Source: Neptunomonas antarctica (GTDB lineage Bacteria > Pseudomonadota > Gammaproteobacteria > Pseudomonadales > Balneatricaceae). Taken from it: a DNA stretch of 64,000 bases. The stretch covers positions 117,864 to 181,863 of the forward strand of contig NZ_LJSI01000035.1 in assembly GCF_001305295.1 (NCBI RefSeq). The letters are read 5' to 3'. Made by a program: the position numbers and the translations under genes. The notes below the pieces were generated by a model, which was given only the letters and a program-made list of their open reading frames with translations, was not told the DNA's origin and made no database searches. Positions 30,831-39,634 of this stretch are shown here, one piece after another (the stretch's first letter is position 1; each line of letters begins with the position of its first letter).

Positions 30831-32149
30831 TAACCAAACCACAGATTAACCTTGGAAATAACGTCAATATCCACATTGCCGATCAAGCTTTGCAAACGCA
30901 AACGCGCCAGTACAAACGCATAGCTAGCCTCTGCCAAATCCCGACGCACGGTGAACATCTGCTGTTGAGCCTGCAATACATCAAGAGTGGTACGTGTACC
31001 GGCCTCTACACCCTTTTGTGACGAGACTATCCTGCGAGCCGCCGATTTTTCCGCACGGTCAAGCGCGTATATTTTAGCAATCCCGCTGGTGGCATCGCGA
31101 TGCGCCCGTCTGATTTGTGTGACAATAGTGCGGCGCGCATCTTCCATTTTTTGCCTTATCTGCTCCCGTCTGGCGCGATTCCTTTCCACATCTGCACTCA
31201 CGTAACCACCCGAATACAACGGCATGCTCAGCTGCACACCAATGGACTGGGTCCGATACACCGTGCTGCCATTTTGCGTCAGTTGCGACAGGTTATCGTT
31301 GCTACTGGTACCGAGTGAAGCCACCAAATCGACGGTTGGCAGATGACCCGCCAAAGATTTTTTCACGTCCTGATCAATCGCACTGACCTGCCAGCGCAAT
31401 CCGATCAACTCCTGATTATTCTGCTCCCCCAGCGACACCCATCCCTCGACATGATCAGGCGCAGGAACGACCAGATTCATGTGCGCCAAATCGAGCGGCA
31501 GCAATTCGCCGACCGTACGCCCGGCCAGCGTTTCGAGTACCAGACGGGTATCCTCGATACGGTCCTTGATTTCCAGTTTTTTGACCTCGGCCATATCGAG
31601 TTTTGCCTGCGCATCATCTATATCAGTAAGCGTGCCGGAACCCGCCGTAAGGCCAAGCTTAGCGGCTTTTAGTTGCGCCTGCATTGCGATCAGTTGTGAC
31701 TGTACAAGGCGCATCTGATCTTCCGAGAACAGTGCATCAAAGTAGGCACTTGCTACCTTGATAGATAATTCCTGAGTCGCACGTCCCACATCCGCTTCGG
31801 CTACCGTAACCTGCGCCTGCGCCTGATTCAGTCCGGCCCAGGCATCTGGTCTATAAAGGGGTTGTTTAAGGCTGAGAGTGTAGCTTTGGCTGTCATAAGC
31901 AAATTCCTCAACACTAGTTCCGGGCGTAGATCGGTTCGCCTGATTGGTACTCAGCGCACCTGACAGCGACAGGTTGGGCAGCAGATGCGAACGAGCCATC
32001 TTCTCTTCCTGCCGCCTAACGTCCGAACCCGCACGGGCCTCCAACAGGTTCGGACTTTGCCGCAGAGTGTCCTGATAGATGCTCAGCAAATCATCAGCGG
32101 CAAAGACAGGCAAAGCTAACAGACAAGTGCAACACAACAGCCACCGCAT
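30830..32149 (-). CDS. type I secretion outer-membrane protein, TolC family
   Basis: 439 residues. A signal peptide (MRWLLCCTCLLALPVFA) precedes two repeated TolC/OEP halves of long amphipathic helices (first SIYQDTLRQSPNLLEARAGSD, second LIGLRWQVSAIDQDVKKSL), each with a short beta segment such as YTLSLKQPLYR and GVQLSMPLYSGG. It forms the outer channel for the ABC and HlyD partners just upstream, with a two-base gap to hlyD. Confidence 0.92.
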   Translation of the reverse strand: MRWLLCCTCLLALPVFAADDLLSIYQDTLRQSPNLLEARAGSDVRRQEEKMARSHLLPNLSLSGALSTNQANRSTPGTSVEEFAYDSQSYTLSLKQPLYRPDAWAGLNQAQAQVTVAEADVGRATQELSIKVASAYFDALFSEDQMRLVQSQLIAMQAQLKAAKLGLTAGSGTLTDIDDAQAKLDMAEVKKLEIKDRIEDTRLVLETLAGRTVGELLPLDLAHMNLVVPAPDHVEGWVSLGEQNNQELIGLRWQVSAIDQDVKKSLAGHLPTVDLVASLGTSSNDNLSQLTQNGSTVYRTQSIGVQLSMPLYSGGYVSADVERNRARREQIRQKMEDARRTIVTQIRRAHRDATSGIAKIYALDRAEKSAARRIVSSQKGVEAGTRTTLDVLQAQQQMFTVRRDLAEASYAFVLARLRLQSLIGNVDIDVISKVNLWFG

Positions 32150-32151
32150 TA

Positions 32152-33498
32152 TTATGTTTCCTTCATCGCAAAGTTCATCCGCTTAAGCAGCGGATCGAGC
32201 AGATAACGTAACATCGAACGTTCGCCTGTCTTAATCACGATATCGGCGGGCATACCTGCCTGCATCTGATGTTCGCCAAGCTTTTCCATACCATCGGGGG
32301 TCACTTCAAAACGCGCCAGATAATAAGGCTGATTGGTCATAGGGTCGACGATGATGTCGGCAGCTACAGAGCTGACACTACCCTCAATGGTCAGACTGGG
32401 AGCATCCATAAAACCCGAAAATCTCACATCAGCCGTTAACCCAAGGCGCACCCGGTCGATCAGATGTGGTGGCAGATGCGCTTCCAGCACCAACAATTCA
32501 TCTCTGGGCACGATATCCATCAAACGACCGCCAGGAGCAATGACGCCACCCAAGGCCTGGTTGGCAATGCCCACCACAAAACCGGCCACCGGCGAGCGGA
32601 TTGTTGTACGATCCAGTTCATCGCCGGCGGACTCGAATTGCTTGCCGCCGGCTTCAACTTCTCTTTTTACTTCAGCGAGTTGCGTATCTACCTCTTTGTA
32701 TTCTTCCTGCTGCCGTTGCTCCTGACGCATATGCAATTCAGCGATCGTGCGTTGCGACGTGGCAATATTCGCACGCAAATCCCCGACGTCATTAGCAAGC
32801 TGCAATGTCATACGCTCCAGCTCCCACTGCTTATTTTTGGGTGCATAGCCTGCCGCTACCAAACCCTTGATTCCGGTTAACTCCTGCTCCACAAACGCCA
32901 ACTGTCTAAGCTTACCTTCTACCGCGCCCTTGGCACCGGCAATACTTGCCTGTTGCCCCTGTATCGACTCCGAAACCGCACCCAACTCGCTCCTTAGCGC
33001 ACCCAACCGACTGGCCAGCAATTGTGACTGTGTGTCTACATGCTGGCGCACCAGAGGATCGTCGTTATCCGCCAGATCAGCGTGCAACACCATTTCAAAT
33101 TCTCCTGCCCTCTCAGCCAGCAGCCTGGCTTCCATCGCACGCAACCCAAGATAGCGCTGCCGGGCCATTTCAAACACCGCTCGACTGGCCGCATCGTTTA
33201 AGACCATCACCACTTCATCCGCCTTGACGAACTGTCCTTCCTTGACCAGTACCTTGTCGATAATGCCACCTGTCTGATGCTGCAGAGTCTTACGCTGGGT
33301 CTCCACGGTGACCATGCCCTGAACTGGCACACCTTCATCAAGGGGCGCTAATGCAGCCCACAACACAAAACCACCTAAACCAATCAATAGCCAGACCATG
33401 CCGCGGCGGATCGTCTGATCGACATCGGACGGCGCATCCTCACCCGTACCACCACCCATCAGTCGGATAAATTTTTCTTTCATAGTGAGCATGCCCAT
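32152..33498 (-). CDS. type I secretion membrane-fusion protein, HlyD family
   Basis: 448 residues. A short cytoplasmic N-terminus and one membrane helix (MVWLLIGLGGFVLWAAL) precede a lipoyl/barrel-sandwich half (GVPVQGMVTVETQRKTLQHQTGGIIDKVLVKEGQFVKADE, cited in part), long coiled-coil helices (about 120-280), the second lipoyl half (TTIRSPVAGFVVGI) and a C-terminal beta barrel. It shares one base with the ABC stop codon (TAATG). It bridges the ABC exporter and the TolC channel in the PrtD-PrtE-PrtF type of exporter. Confidence 0.92.
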   Translation of the reverse strand: MGMLTMKEKFIRLMGGGTGEDAPSDVDQTIRRGMVWLLIGLGGFVLWAALAPLDEGVPVQGMVTVETQRKTLQHQTGGIIDKVLVKEGQFVKADEVVMVLNDAASRAVFEMARQRYLGLRAMEARLLAERAGEFEMVLHADLADNDDPLVRQHVDTQSQLLASRLGALRSELGAVSESIQGQQASIAGAKGAVEGKLRQLAFVEQELTGIKGLVAAGYAPKNKQWELERMTLQLANDVGDLRANIATSQRTIAELHMRQEQRQQEEYKEVDTQLAEVKREVEAGGKQFESAGDELDRTTIRSPVAGFVVGIANQALGGVIAPGGRLMDIVPRDELLVLEAHLPPHLIDRVRLGLTADVRFSGFMDAPSLTIEGSVSSVAADIIVDPMTNQPYYLARFEVTPDGMEKLGEHQMQAGMPADIVIKTGERSMLRYLLDPLLKRMNFAMKET

Positions 33499-35234
33499 TA
33501 TTCAGGTGCCTTATTTATGATCTGCTTGACGGCGGCCGGTGTCTGAGGTGTTGGCGTTCTCAGAGCTGCCAGCACCTCGGCTTTTGGACCAAACAATTTA
33601 ACACCCCCCTCCTGCAGCACCAGTATCTTGTCCACCACGCTGACGATATTGGTCCGATGGGTAATGACGACCACCGTACTGCCCGCCGTCTTCATCGCTT
33701 TCACTGCGCCAACCAGGGCAACCTCGCCCTGCTCATCAAGATTGGAGTTCGGCTCATCGAGTACAATCAGCACCGGATCGCAATACATAGCGCGGGCCAG
33801 ACCGATGCGTTGCCGCTGCCCGCCGGAGAGGAAACCGCCCGCTTCACCGATCGGCGTGTCGTACCCCTGAGGAAAATGCAGAATCATGTCATGCACACCT
33901 GCCCGCTGTGCCGCGTTGACTACCTGAACCGAGTCAACCTCGCCAAAGCGAGCGATATTCTCTGCGATAGTACCCTCGAACAATTCGATATCCTGCGGCA
34001 AATAGCCGATGTATTGACCCAGTTCCAGCTTGTTCCAACTGTATATATCAGCGCCATCGAGGCGAACCTTGCCCATCGCCGCCGGCCATACGCCCACGAG
34101 TAATCGGGCGAGGCTGGACTTACCTGAGGCACTGGATCCGATCACCGCTACCACGTCGCCCTGCCCAATCGCCACATTGATGCCCTTGAGCACCACCGCC
34201 TGCGTACCGGGCACCAGAGCGGTCACGTTCTCCACCACAATCACGCCCTTAGGCGCAGGCAATACCATAGGATCATCCCTGACAGGGAATTTTTCCAGCA
34301 ACTGTTCCAGTCGCGCGTAAGCCGAACGGGAAGAGACGAACCCTTTCCAAGAGCCAATCGCCAGTTCCACGGGTGCCAGGGCACGGCCCATCAGAATGGA
34401 GGCGGCAATCATAGCTCCGGGCGAAATAATGTCATCGATGGCCAACCACGCGCCCACGCCCAAAATCAGTGACTGCAGCGCAATGCGCACAAATTTAGTC
34501 AAGGCGCTGATACGTCCGGCACGATTGCTGGCTAACTGCTGATACTCGATGCTTTCTTTATGTCTGGCATACCAACGCTGCCGCAAACCGGGCAGCATAC
34601 CCATCGCCTCAATAACTTCGGCATTTTTAAGACTGTTGTTGGCCGAGTTGGCCGCCTGCATGGCAGCCTTATTGGCTTCTTCCAACGGCTTTTGTGTGAG
34701 TTTTTCGGTAAGAAAGGTCAAGGAAACCAGTAACAGCGCCCCCACCAGTGCCAGCAACGCCAGTAGCGGATGCAGCAAGGCAATTACCAGTAGAAAAATG
34801 GGCGCCCAAGGCGCGTCAAAAAAGGCAAACAGACCGTTGCCGGTCAGAAACTGCCGGACATTGTTCAGATCGTTAAGCGACTGCCCCGGATTACCGCCCG
34901 CCTTCTTCAGGATGGATTCAAAACTCGCAACAAACACCCTGTTTTTGAGCGAGTCATCAAGCTGCGAGCTGGCACGCACCAGTAATTCAGAACGTATCCA
35001 TTCAAGCCCGGCCATCACAATATACAAAAATAACATCAGCAACGTGAGCATCAGCAGCGTTGAAGCATTGCGGCTTGCCAGCACACGGTCGTACACCTGC
35101 ATCATGTAGAGTGCAGGCACCAGCATCAGCATATTGATGAAAAAACTGAAGACACCGGTAGCAATGAAAATGCGCCGCATTCCCAGCAGCGTATTCTTTA
35201 ATTCGGAAGTTCCTGAAATTTTACTTTTATTCAT
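33498..35234 (-). CDS. type I secretion ABC transporter (permease-ATPase), PrtD type
   Basis: 578 residues. There is no N-terminal peptidase C39 domain; the protein begins with the six-span membrane domain (about 20-300). The ATPase has Walker A GSSASGKSS (about 362-371), signature LSGGQRQRIGLARAM and Walker B VLIVLDEPNSNLD, then H-loop VITHR. Such exporters move C-terminally signalled RTX proteins in one step to the outside. The two RTX cargo genes lie directly upstream on the same strand. Part of its 5' end was copied into the duplication at about 37274. Confidence 0.93.
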   Translation of the reverse strand: MNKSKISGTSELKNTLLGMRRIFIATGVFSFFINMLMLVPALYMMQVYDRVLASRNASTLLMLTLLMLFLYIVMAGLEWIRSELLVRASSQLDDSLKNRVFVASFESILKKAGGNPGQSLNDLNNVRQFLTGNGLFAFFDAPWAPIFLLVIALLHPLLALLALVGALLLVSLTFLTEKLTQKPLEEANKAAMQAANSANNSLKNAEVIEAMGMLPGLRQRWYARHKESIEYQQLASNRAGRISALTKFVRIALQSLILGVGAWLAIDDIISPGAMIAASILMGRALAPVELAIGSWKGFVSSRSAYARLEQLLEKFPVRDDPMVLPAPKGVIVVENVTALVPGTQAVVLKGINVAIGQGDVVAVIGSSASGKSSLARLLVGVWPAAMGKVRLDGADIYSWNKLELGQYIGYLPQDIELFEGTIAENIARFGEVDSVQVVNAAQRAGVHDMILHFPQGYDTPIGEAGGFLSGGQRQRIGLARAMYCDPVLIVLDEPNSNLDEQGEVALVGAVKAMKTAGSTVVVITHRTNIVSVVDKILVLQEGGVKLFGPKAEVLAALRTPTPQTPAAVKQIINKAPE

Positions 35235-35337
35235 TCAGTTCGATCATTAACAATTACTCTACAACAAGATTATACCGGACGGAAAAAAGCAACGAACCTC
35301 GAAAGGCCCGCTGCCTGGCTTTAAGTTTTTACAAAAA

Positions 35338-36558
35338 CTAAGCCATAATCAGACTCTGGGTACCAATCAGATCAAGCGACACGCCCTCAAGGGTTGCGAC
35401 CACTTCAAAGTCATTTCCTAAACCATCAGCGTTAACCGAAACAAACGTATCCGTGCCGTCGCTATCAAATTTAATAAAGTCGTTTTCCTGTCCAGTAGTG
35501 AAACCGAGCAACATGGCACTGAAGTCCAGATAATCCTCACCTACAGCAAAATCAGTGATGGCGTTAGTACCTGCATCAGGACCGAATTGGAATGTGTCAG
35601 CCCCTAAACCGCCGGTTAACAGGTTGCTCCCTGCACCACCGTCCAACGTGTCATTTCCTGCACCACCGTCCAGTGTGTCGTCACCATCACCGGTAGTGAT
35701 TATGTCGTGGCCACTGCCCGTAGTGATATCAAATTGTTCGACGCTCGAATAGGTAATGATATTCGCAGAGCCATCACCAAACTTGCCTGCATAGGTTCCG
35801 TCGCCCGCCAGCGTGCCGCTGTTCATGCTCGTTGACATCGCGGACAGATCTATAATGAGCTCGTCATATCCGAGACCCGCTGTTACCGTATCTGAACCAC
35901 CGGAAACCGTGATGACATCGTCGCCCGCACCCGAAGTGATGGTGTCGATACCTGTACCGGTCGTAATGTTGTCCTGGCCACTACCGGTAGTTACTGTATT
36001 AGCCCCGTCACCCGCGGAGATGTAGTTGGTGCTTTCACTGCCACTCATTGCGGTTATCGTATCGATACCACTGCCGCTGGTAATCTCGTTGCTACCCGTT
36101 CCAGCCGTTATCGTGTTGGCGCCTTCGCCCCCTACGATAGTGTTATCCCCGTTGCCCACGGTGATTGTATCGATGCCGTCGCCAGCAGTAATATCGTTGT
36201 TACCACCGCCAGCCGTGATGGTGTTGGCCCCGTCTCCCGCTTCGATAGTGTTAGTACCGTTACCAACGGCGATCGTATCAGCGCCAAGACCAGCCGTGAT
36301 ATTGTTGACGCTCGCCGCCACACCGCCAGCCGTGATAGTGTTGGCCCCGTCTCCCGCCGTAATATTGTTGCTACCATCGCCAACAACGATCGTATCAGCG
36401 CCGAGTCCGGCGGAAATGATGTTGTCGCCAGCGCCGGCCGCGATCGTATTAGCCCCTTCTCCCGCAGCAATCGTCCAATTATCTACAGCAACCGCGATCG
36501 TATCAGCAGCACCGTCACCGTCTATTGTTAGTCCAACTGTATCTATTACTATAGCCAT
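35338..36558 (-). CDS. RTX-type secreted repeat protein, copy A
   Basis: 406 residues, acidic, almost wholly made of short Gly/Asp/Asn repeats (GDGANTITAG, GLGADTIVVG, GNGTNTIEAG), then true RTX nonapeptides (GGAGNDTLDGGAGSNLLTGG). It ends in a type I secretion target region (GADTFQFG...ITDFAVGEDYLDFS) with a hydrophobic C-terminus. It has no N-terminal signal and no recognisable enzyme domain, so a Ca2+-folded surface or matrix protein is likely (inference). AAAGGAAA precedes the ATG. It lies 103 bases upstream of the exporter gene and is the probable substrate. Confidence 0.85.
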   Translation of the reverse strand: MAIVIDTVGLTIDGDGAADTIAVAVDNWTIAAGEGANTIAAGAGDNIISAGLGADTIVVGDGSNNITAGDGANTITAGGVAASVNNITAGLGADTIAVGNGTNTIEAGDGANTITAGGGNNDITAGDGIDTITVGNGDNTIVGGEGANTITAGTGSNEITSGSGIDTITAMSGSESTNYISAGDGANTVTTGSGQDNITTGTGIDTITSGAGDDVITVSGGSDTVTAGLGYDELIIDLSAMSTSMNSGTLAGDGTYAGKFGDGSANIITYSSVEQFDITTGSGHDIITTGDGDDTLDGGAGNDTLDGGAGSNLLTGGLGADTFQFGPDAGTNAITDFAVGEDYLDFSAMLLGFTTGQENDFIKFDSDGTDTFVSVNADGLGNDFEVVATLEGVSLDLIGTQSLIMA

Positions 36559-36660
36559 TTTGATTTCCTTTAGCGGAGACAGCCAGGAGATACACTATCC
36601 CCCATGCCGCATGCGCGATTCTTATTACATTATTTACAAAATCCAATTCGCTGAACAATT

Positions 36661-36682
36661 GAGCTTTCTATGCCGAAAGCTC
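36661..36682 (-). promoter_or_regulatory. perfect hairpin in the RTX copy A leader
   Basis: GAGCTTTC-N6-GAAAGCTC, about 105 bases before the start codon inside the predicted leader of about 300 nt. The equivalent position in copy B is disrupted, so a conserved role is doubtful. Confidence 0.35.
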
Positions 36683-36876
36683 CTTCGCAACCATTTGAAA
36701 TCAAGTCTGTAGCTCTAACGCGAATTAAACAGGAACTAAACGCCAACCTGATTAAATCAATTAAAATTTTCTCTAAAATTACTCAAATGTTAATCACCTT
36801 TAACTTTTCAGTTCAGCCCCCCTTTTCCTTACAAATCGAAAGGGAACATATAGTTAGGAGGTAATATATCTATATA

Positions 36877-36892
36877 AGCACAAGTCATGCCA
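36877..36892 (-). promoter_or_regulatory. sigma-54 -24/-12 promoter of RTX copy A
   Basis: Minus strand TGGCATGACTTGTGCT: TGGCATG at -24 and TGCT at -12 with correct spacing. It predicts a leader of about 300 nt before the ATG at 36558. Confidence 0.7.
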
Positions 36893-36956
36893 AGATAATA
36901 AAATTGAGTCATTTTAATCGAATACCTCCACTCCATGCGTTAGAGCACTTAACAAA

Positions 36957-37203
36957 TGTAAAAAAACCTGACACTTTTAAGCCATTTGGTCGCTATTCCT
37001 GGTAATAACGACCAAATAATCTCGATTTATTAAGACTTTTGTGTCTTTAGTGAGTTTTAACTGAGTAAAATGTAAAAAAACCTGACATTATTATGTTTTA
37101 TCCGGTCACTACGCCTTTTTACAACGACTAAAACCGTCGCTATTAATTAACACTTTCATGCTTTAAGCGATTTTTTTTAAGAAAACTGTAAAATAACCTG
37201 ACT
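36957..37203. repeat. three 17-bp palindromic sites in 115-bp direct repeats, RTX copy A
   Basis: Sites at 36957-36973 and 37071-37087 (both TGTAAAAAAACCTGACA) and 37187-37203 (TGTAAAATAACCTGACT), spaced 114 and 116 bp. The DNA between them is itself a diverged repeat (GGTCGCTATTCC.../GGTCACTACGCC...). The first unit holds a 14-bp inverted repeat with one mismatch (ATTTGGTCGCTATT/AATAACGACCAAAT) near 36988-37021. The rest of the 883-base gap between the RTX genes has no gene. Confidence 0.8.
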
Positions 37204-37273
37204 CTATTCTGGTGTGACTGGCTACTAAACCACGATACTTATCAACGCCATGTAGCTGAAAAATATTTTTGCC

Positions 37274-37375
37274 AATATTGATGATAAAACTGAAGGCACC
37301 GGTAGCCATGAAAATGTGAGAATTCTCAGCAGCATATTCTTTAATTCGGTAGAGTCTGCAGATTTATTATCCCAG
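37274..37375 (-). pseudogene. duplicated 5' fragment of the type I ABC transporter gene
   Basis: About 100 bases matching codons near 2-35 of the exporter gene at 35131-35230, with substitutions and no start codon. It lies downstream of RTX copy B exactly as the intact gene lies downstream of copy A, and marks the duplication junction. Confidence 0.8.
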
Positions 37376-37441
37376 ACGTAAAAAGGCAACGAGCCCCGAA
37401 AGACCCGCTGCCTGGTTTTAACTTTAAGCTTTAAGCAAAAA

Positions 37442-38557
37442 CTAGCCCAGAAACAGACTAGCGCTATCAGTCAGATCAACCGATTGGCCCCCAAGGATTG
37501 CCACCTCTTCAAAGTCGTCTCCTTCGCCATCAGCGTTAACCCAAACAACCGTATCTACACCGTCTGTTGTAAATTGAATAAAGTCGCTTTGAACATCACC
37601 AGTAGTGAAACCGAGTAACATGGCACTGAAGTCCAGAGAATCTTCACCTACAGCAAAATCAGTGATGGTGTTAGTACCTGCATCAGGACCGAACTGGAAT
37701 GTGTCAGCTCCCAAACCGCCGGTTAACAGATTACTCCCTGCACCACCGTCCAACGTGTCATTTCCTGCACCTCCATCCAACGTGTCGTCACCATCACCGG
37801 TGGTGATTATGTCGTGGCCACTACCCGTAGTGATATCAAATGCTTCGACACTCGAATAGGTAGTGATATTCGCAGAACCATCACCAAACTTACCTTCATA
37901 GGTTCCGTCGCCTGCCATCGCGCCGCTGTTCATGTTCGTTGACATCTCGGACAGATCTATGACGAGCGTGTCATTTCCAGAACCTGCTGTCACCGTATCT
38001 AAACCACCGGTAACCGTGATCACATCGTCGCCCGCGCCCGCGGTGATGGTGTCATTACCAGAACCTGTAGTGATATTGTCTTGGCCACTACCGGTGATGA
38101 TCTGGTTGTCCCCGTCACCCGCCTCGATAGTGTTGGTGCTTTCACTGCCACTCATCGCAGTAATCATGTCGATACCACTGCCGCTGGTAATAGTGTTGCT
38201 ACCCGTTCCAGCCGTGATCGTGTTGGCGCCGTCTCCCGCTTCGATATTGTTGGTACCGTTACCAACGGTGATAGTATCAGCGCCAATTCCGGTCGTGATA
38301 GTGTTGAAGCTCGCCGCCACACCACCAGCCGTGATCGTGTTGGCACCGTCTCCCGCTGCGATATTGTTGCTGCCATCACCAACGGTGATAGTGTCAGCGC
38401 CAATTTCAGCAGTAATGACATTATCGCCATCACCGGCCGAGATCGTGTTGGCACCGGCTCCCGCATCGATCGCCCAATTATCTGAAGCAACGGTGATCGT
38501 ATCAGCCGCACCGTCACCGTCTACTGTGAAATTAACTGTATCTACAACTATAGCCAT
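37442..38557 (-). CDS. RTX-type secreted repeat protein, copy B
   Basis: 371 residues, a close paralogue of copy A. It has the same start (MAI then VDTVNFTVDGDGAADTI), the same Gly/Asp repeat pattern with about 35 residues fewer, the same GGAGNDTLDGGAGSNLLTGG RTX block, and the same secretion tail (GADTFQFG...ITDFAVGEDSLDFS). The last 30 residues differ most (VNADGEGDDFEEVAILGGQS). It is probably a second substrate of the exporter. AAAGGAAA precedes the ATG. It is the first gene of the leftward RTX/exporter series. Confidence 0.85.
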   Translation of the reverse strand: MAIVVDTVNFTVDGDGAADTITVASDNWAIDAGAGANTISAGDGDNVITAEIGADTITVGDGSNNIAAGDGANTITAGGVAASFNTITTGIGADTITVGNGTNNIEAGDGANTITAGTGSNTITSGSGIDMITAMSGSESTNTIEAGDGDNQIITGSGQDNITTGSGNDTITAGAGDDVITVTGGLDTVTAGSGNDTLVIDLSEMSTNMNSGAMAGDGTYEGKFGDGSANITTYSSVEAFDITTGSGHDIITTGDGDDTLDGGAGNDTLDGGAGSNLLTGGLGADTFQFGPDAGTNTITDFAVGEDSLDFSAMLLGFTTGDVQSDFIQFTTDGVDTVVWVNADGEGDDFEEVAILGGQSVDLTDSASLFLG

Positions 38558-38865
38558 TTTGATTTCCTTTAGCGGAGACAGCCATGAGATATATTAACTC
38601 CCATGCCGCATACACTGTTCTTATTACATTATTTACAAAATCCAATTCGCTGAACAAGTGAACCTTCTATGCCAAAAGCTGCTTCGCAACCATTTGAAAT
38701 CAAGTCTGTAGTCCTAACGCGAATTAAACAGAAACCAAATGCCAACCTGATTAAATCAATTAAAAATTACTCAAATTTTAATCACCTTTTAACTTTTTAC
38801 TTCAGCCCCCTTTTCCTTATAAATCATAGGGGAATCATATAGTTGACAAGTGATATATCTATAAA

Positions 38866-38881
38866 AGCATAAGTCATGCCA
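38866..38881 (-). promoter_or_regulatory. sigma-54 -24/-12 promoter of RTX copy B
   Basis: Minus strand TGGCATGACTTATGCT; GG and GC spacing correct and conserved with copy A although surrounding bases have changed. Confidence 0.7.
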
Positions 38882-38943
38882 AGATAATAAAATTGAGTTA
38901 TTTCAATCGAATGAACCCACCAATGCGTTCGGACACTTGGAAA

Positions 38944-39189
38944 TGTAAAAAAATCTGACACTTATAGCCTGTCTGGACACTATTCCTGGCAATAACGACT
39001 AAATAATCTCGATTCATTAAGACTTTTGTGTCTTTAGTGATTTTTAATTAAGTAAAATGTAAAAAAACCTGACATTAGTATGGTTTATTCGCTCACTACG
39101 CTTTTTTCACAACGGCTAAAACCGTCGCTACTAATTAACACTTTCATGCTTTAAGCGATTTTTTAAGAAAACGGTAAAATAACCTGACG
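38944..39189. repeat. three 17-bp palindromic sites in 115-bp direct repeats, RTX copy B
   Basis: Sites at 38944-38960 (TGTAAAAAAATCTGACA), 39058-39074 (TGTAAAAAAACCTGACA) and 39173-39189 (GGTAAAATAACCTGACG), spaced 114 and 115 bp. The first is 63 bp from the promoter element. The outermost site is the least conserved in both copies. Confidence 0.8.
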
Positions 39190-39344
39190 TTATTCTAGTG
39201 CGCCTGGCGACTAAAACTCGTTATAACTACGCCATTGCAGACTCTTTCTGCATCGTATTTTGAATAATCATAGCAGAGCATATATCTATTAATGCCAGGT
39301 GTGTCAGCTCTCAGCAGACCTACTACTAAACCAGCTCTTATATT

Positions 39345-39374
39345 AAAAAAAAGCAGCCTTTGCGGCTGCTTTTA
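39345..39374. terminator. bidirectional hairpin terminator
   Basis: GCAGCC/GGCTGC stem with AAAA and TTTT flanks. It stands alone between the RTX upstream region and the small gene at 39635. The remaining bases of 39220-39634 show no gene. Confidence 0.75.
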
Positions 39375-39634
39375 TCTTCTTATTCCCTAACATGATATTC
39401 AGTCATTTTCCCGACTTCGACAATCGGCTGAGTAGACACTCGATATAATCGTAAGCGCTACCGCCCTTTTCCGGTTGAACTACGGTCTTTTAGCGCTCTC
39501 TTTTTCACTGCCTCTTAGTACATTTAATCAAGAAAGTGTGAACCCTTCACTTCGCGCCTGTGTCAATAACAGACGCATGAGCACATAATCTCCATCGTGC
39601 TCGAGGTAACCCGCAATAACCGAGAAACAACATA

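Larger units (their letters stand above)
35131..39220. repeat. tandem segmental duplication (about 2 kb units) carrying the RTX cargo genes
   Basis: Unit A runs from about 35131 (inside the ABC gene, near codon 30) to about 37260. Unit B runs from about 37274 to about 39220. Matching landmarks: the ABC 5' segment (ATTGATGAAAAAACTGAAG at 35133 with ATTGATGATAAAACTGAAG at 37277), the CCCGCTGCCTGG stretch before each RTX stop, the RTX genes, their promoters, and the 115-bp upstream repeats. The copies have diverged by many substitutions and by in-frame loss of RTX repeats. Confidence 0.9.

Noticed and set aside
35555..36712. Long open frames on the plus strand opposite both RTX genes (Val/Pro/Ser-rich)
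   Set aside because: They are antisense shadows of the Gly/Asp repeats, have no ribosome binding site, and their composition follows from the repeat.
36957..39189. CRISPR or integron attC interpretation of the 115-bp repeats
   Set aside because: The units are too long and too diverged for CRISPR with no spacer pattern, and they lack the attC core sites and any integrase nearby; the link to sigma-54 promoters explains them better.
25390..39490. Similar CCGGT...TTTTCCGGTTG stretches near 25403 and 39467
   Set aside because: The match is only about a dozen bases and does not extend into a recognisable riboswitch or repeat.
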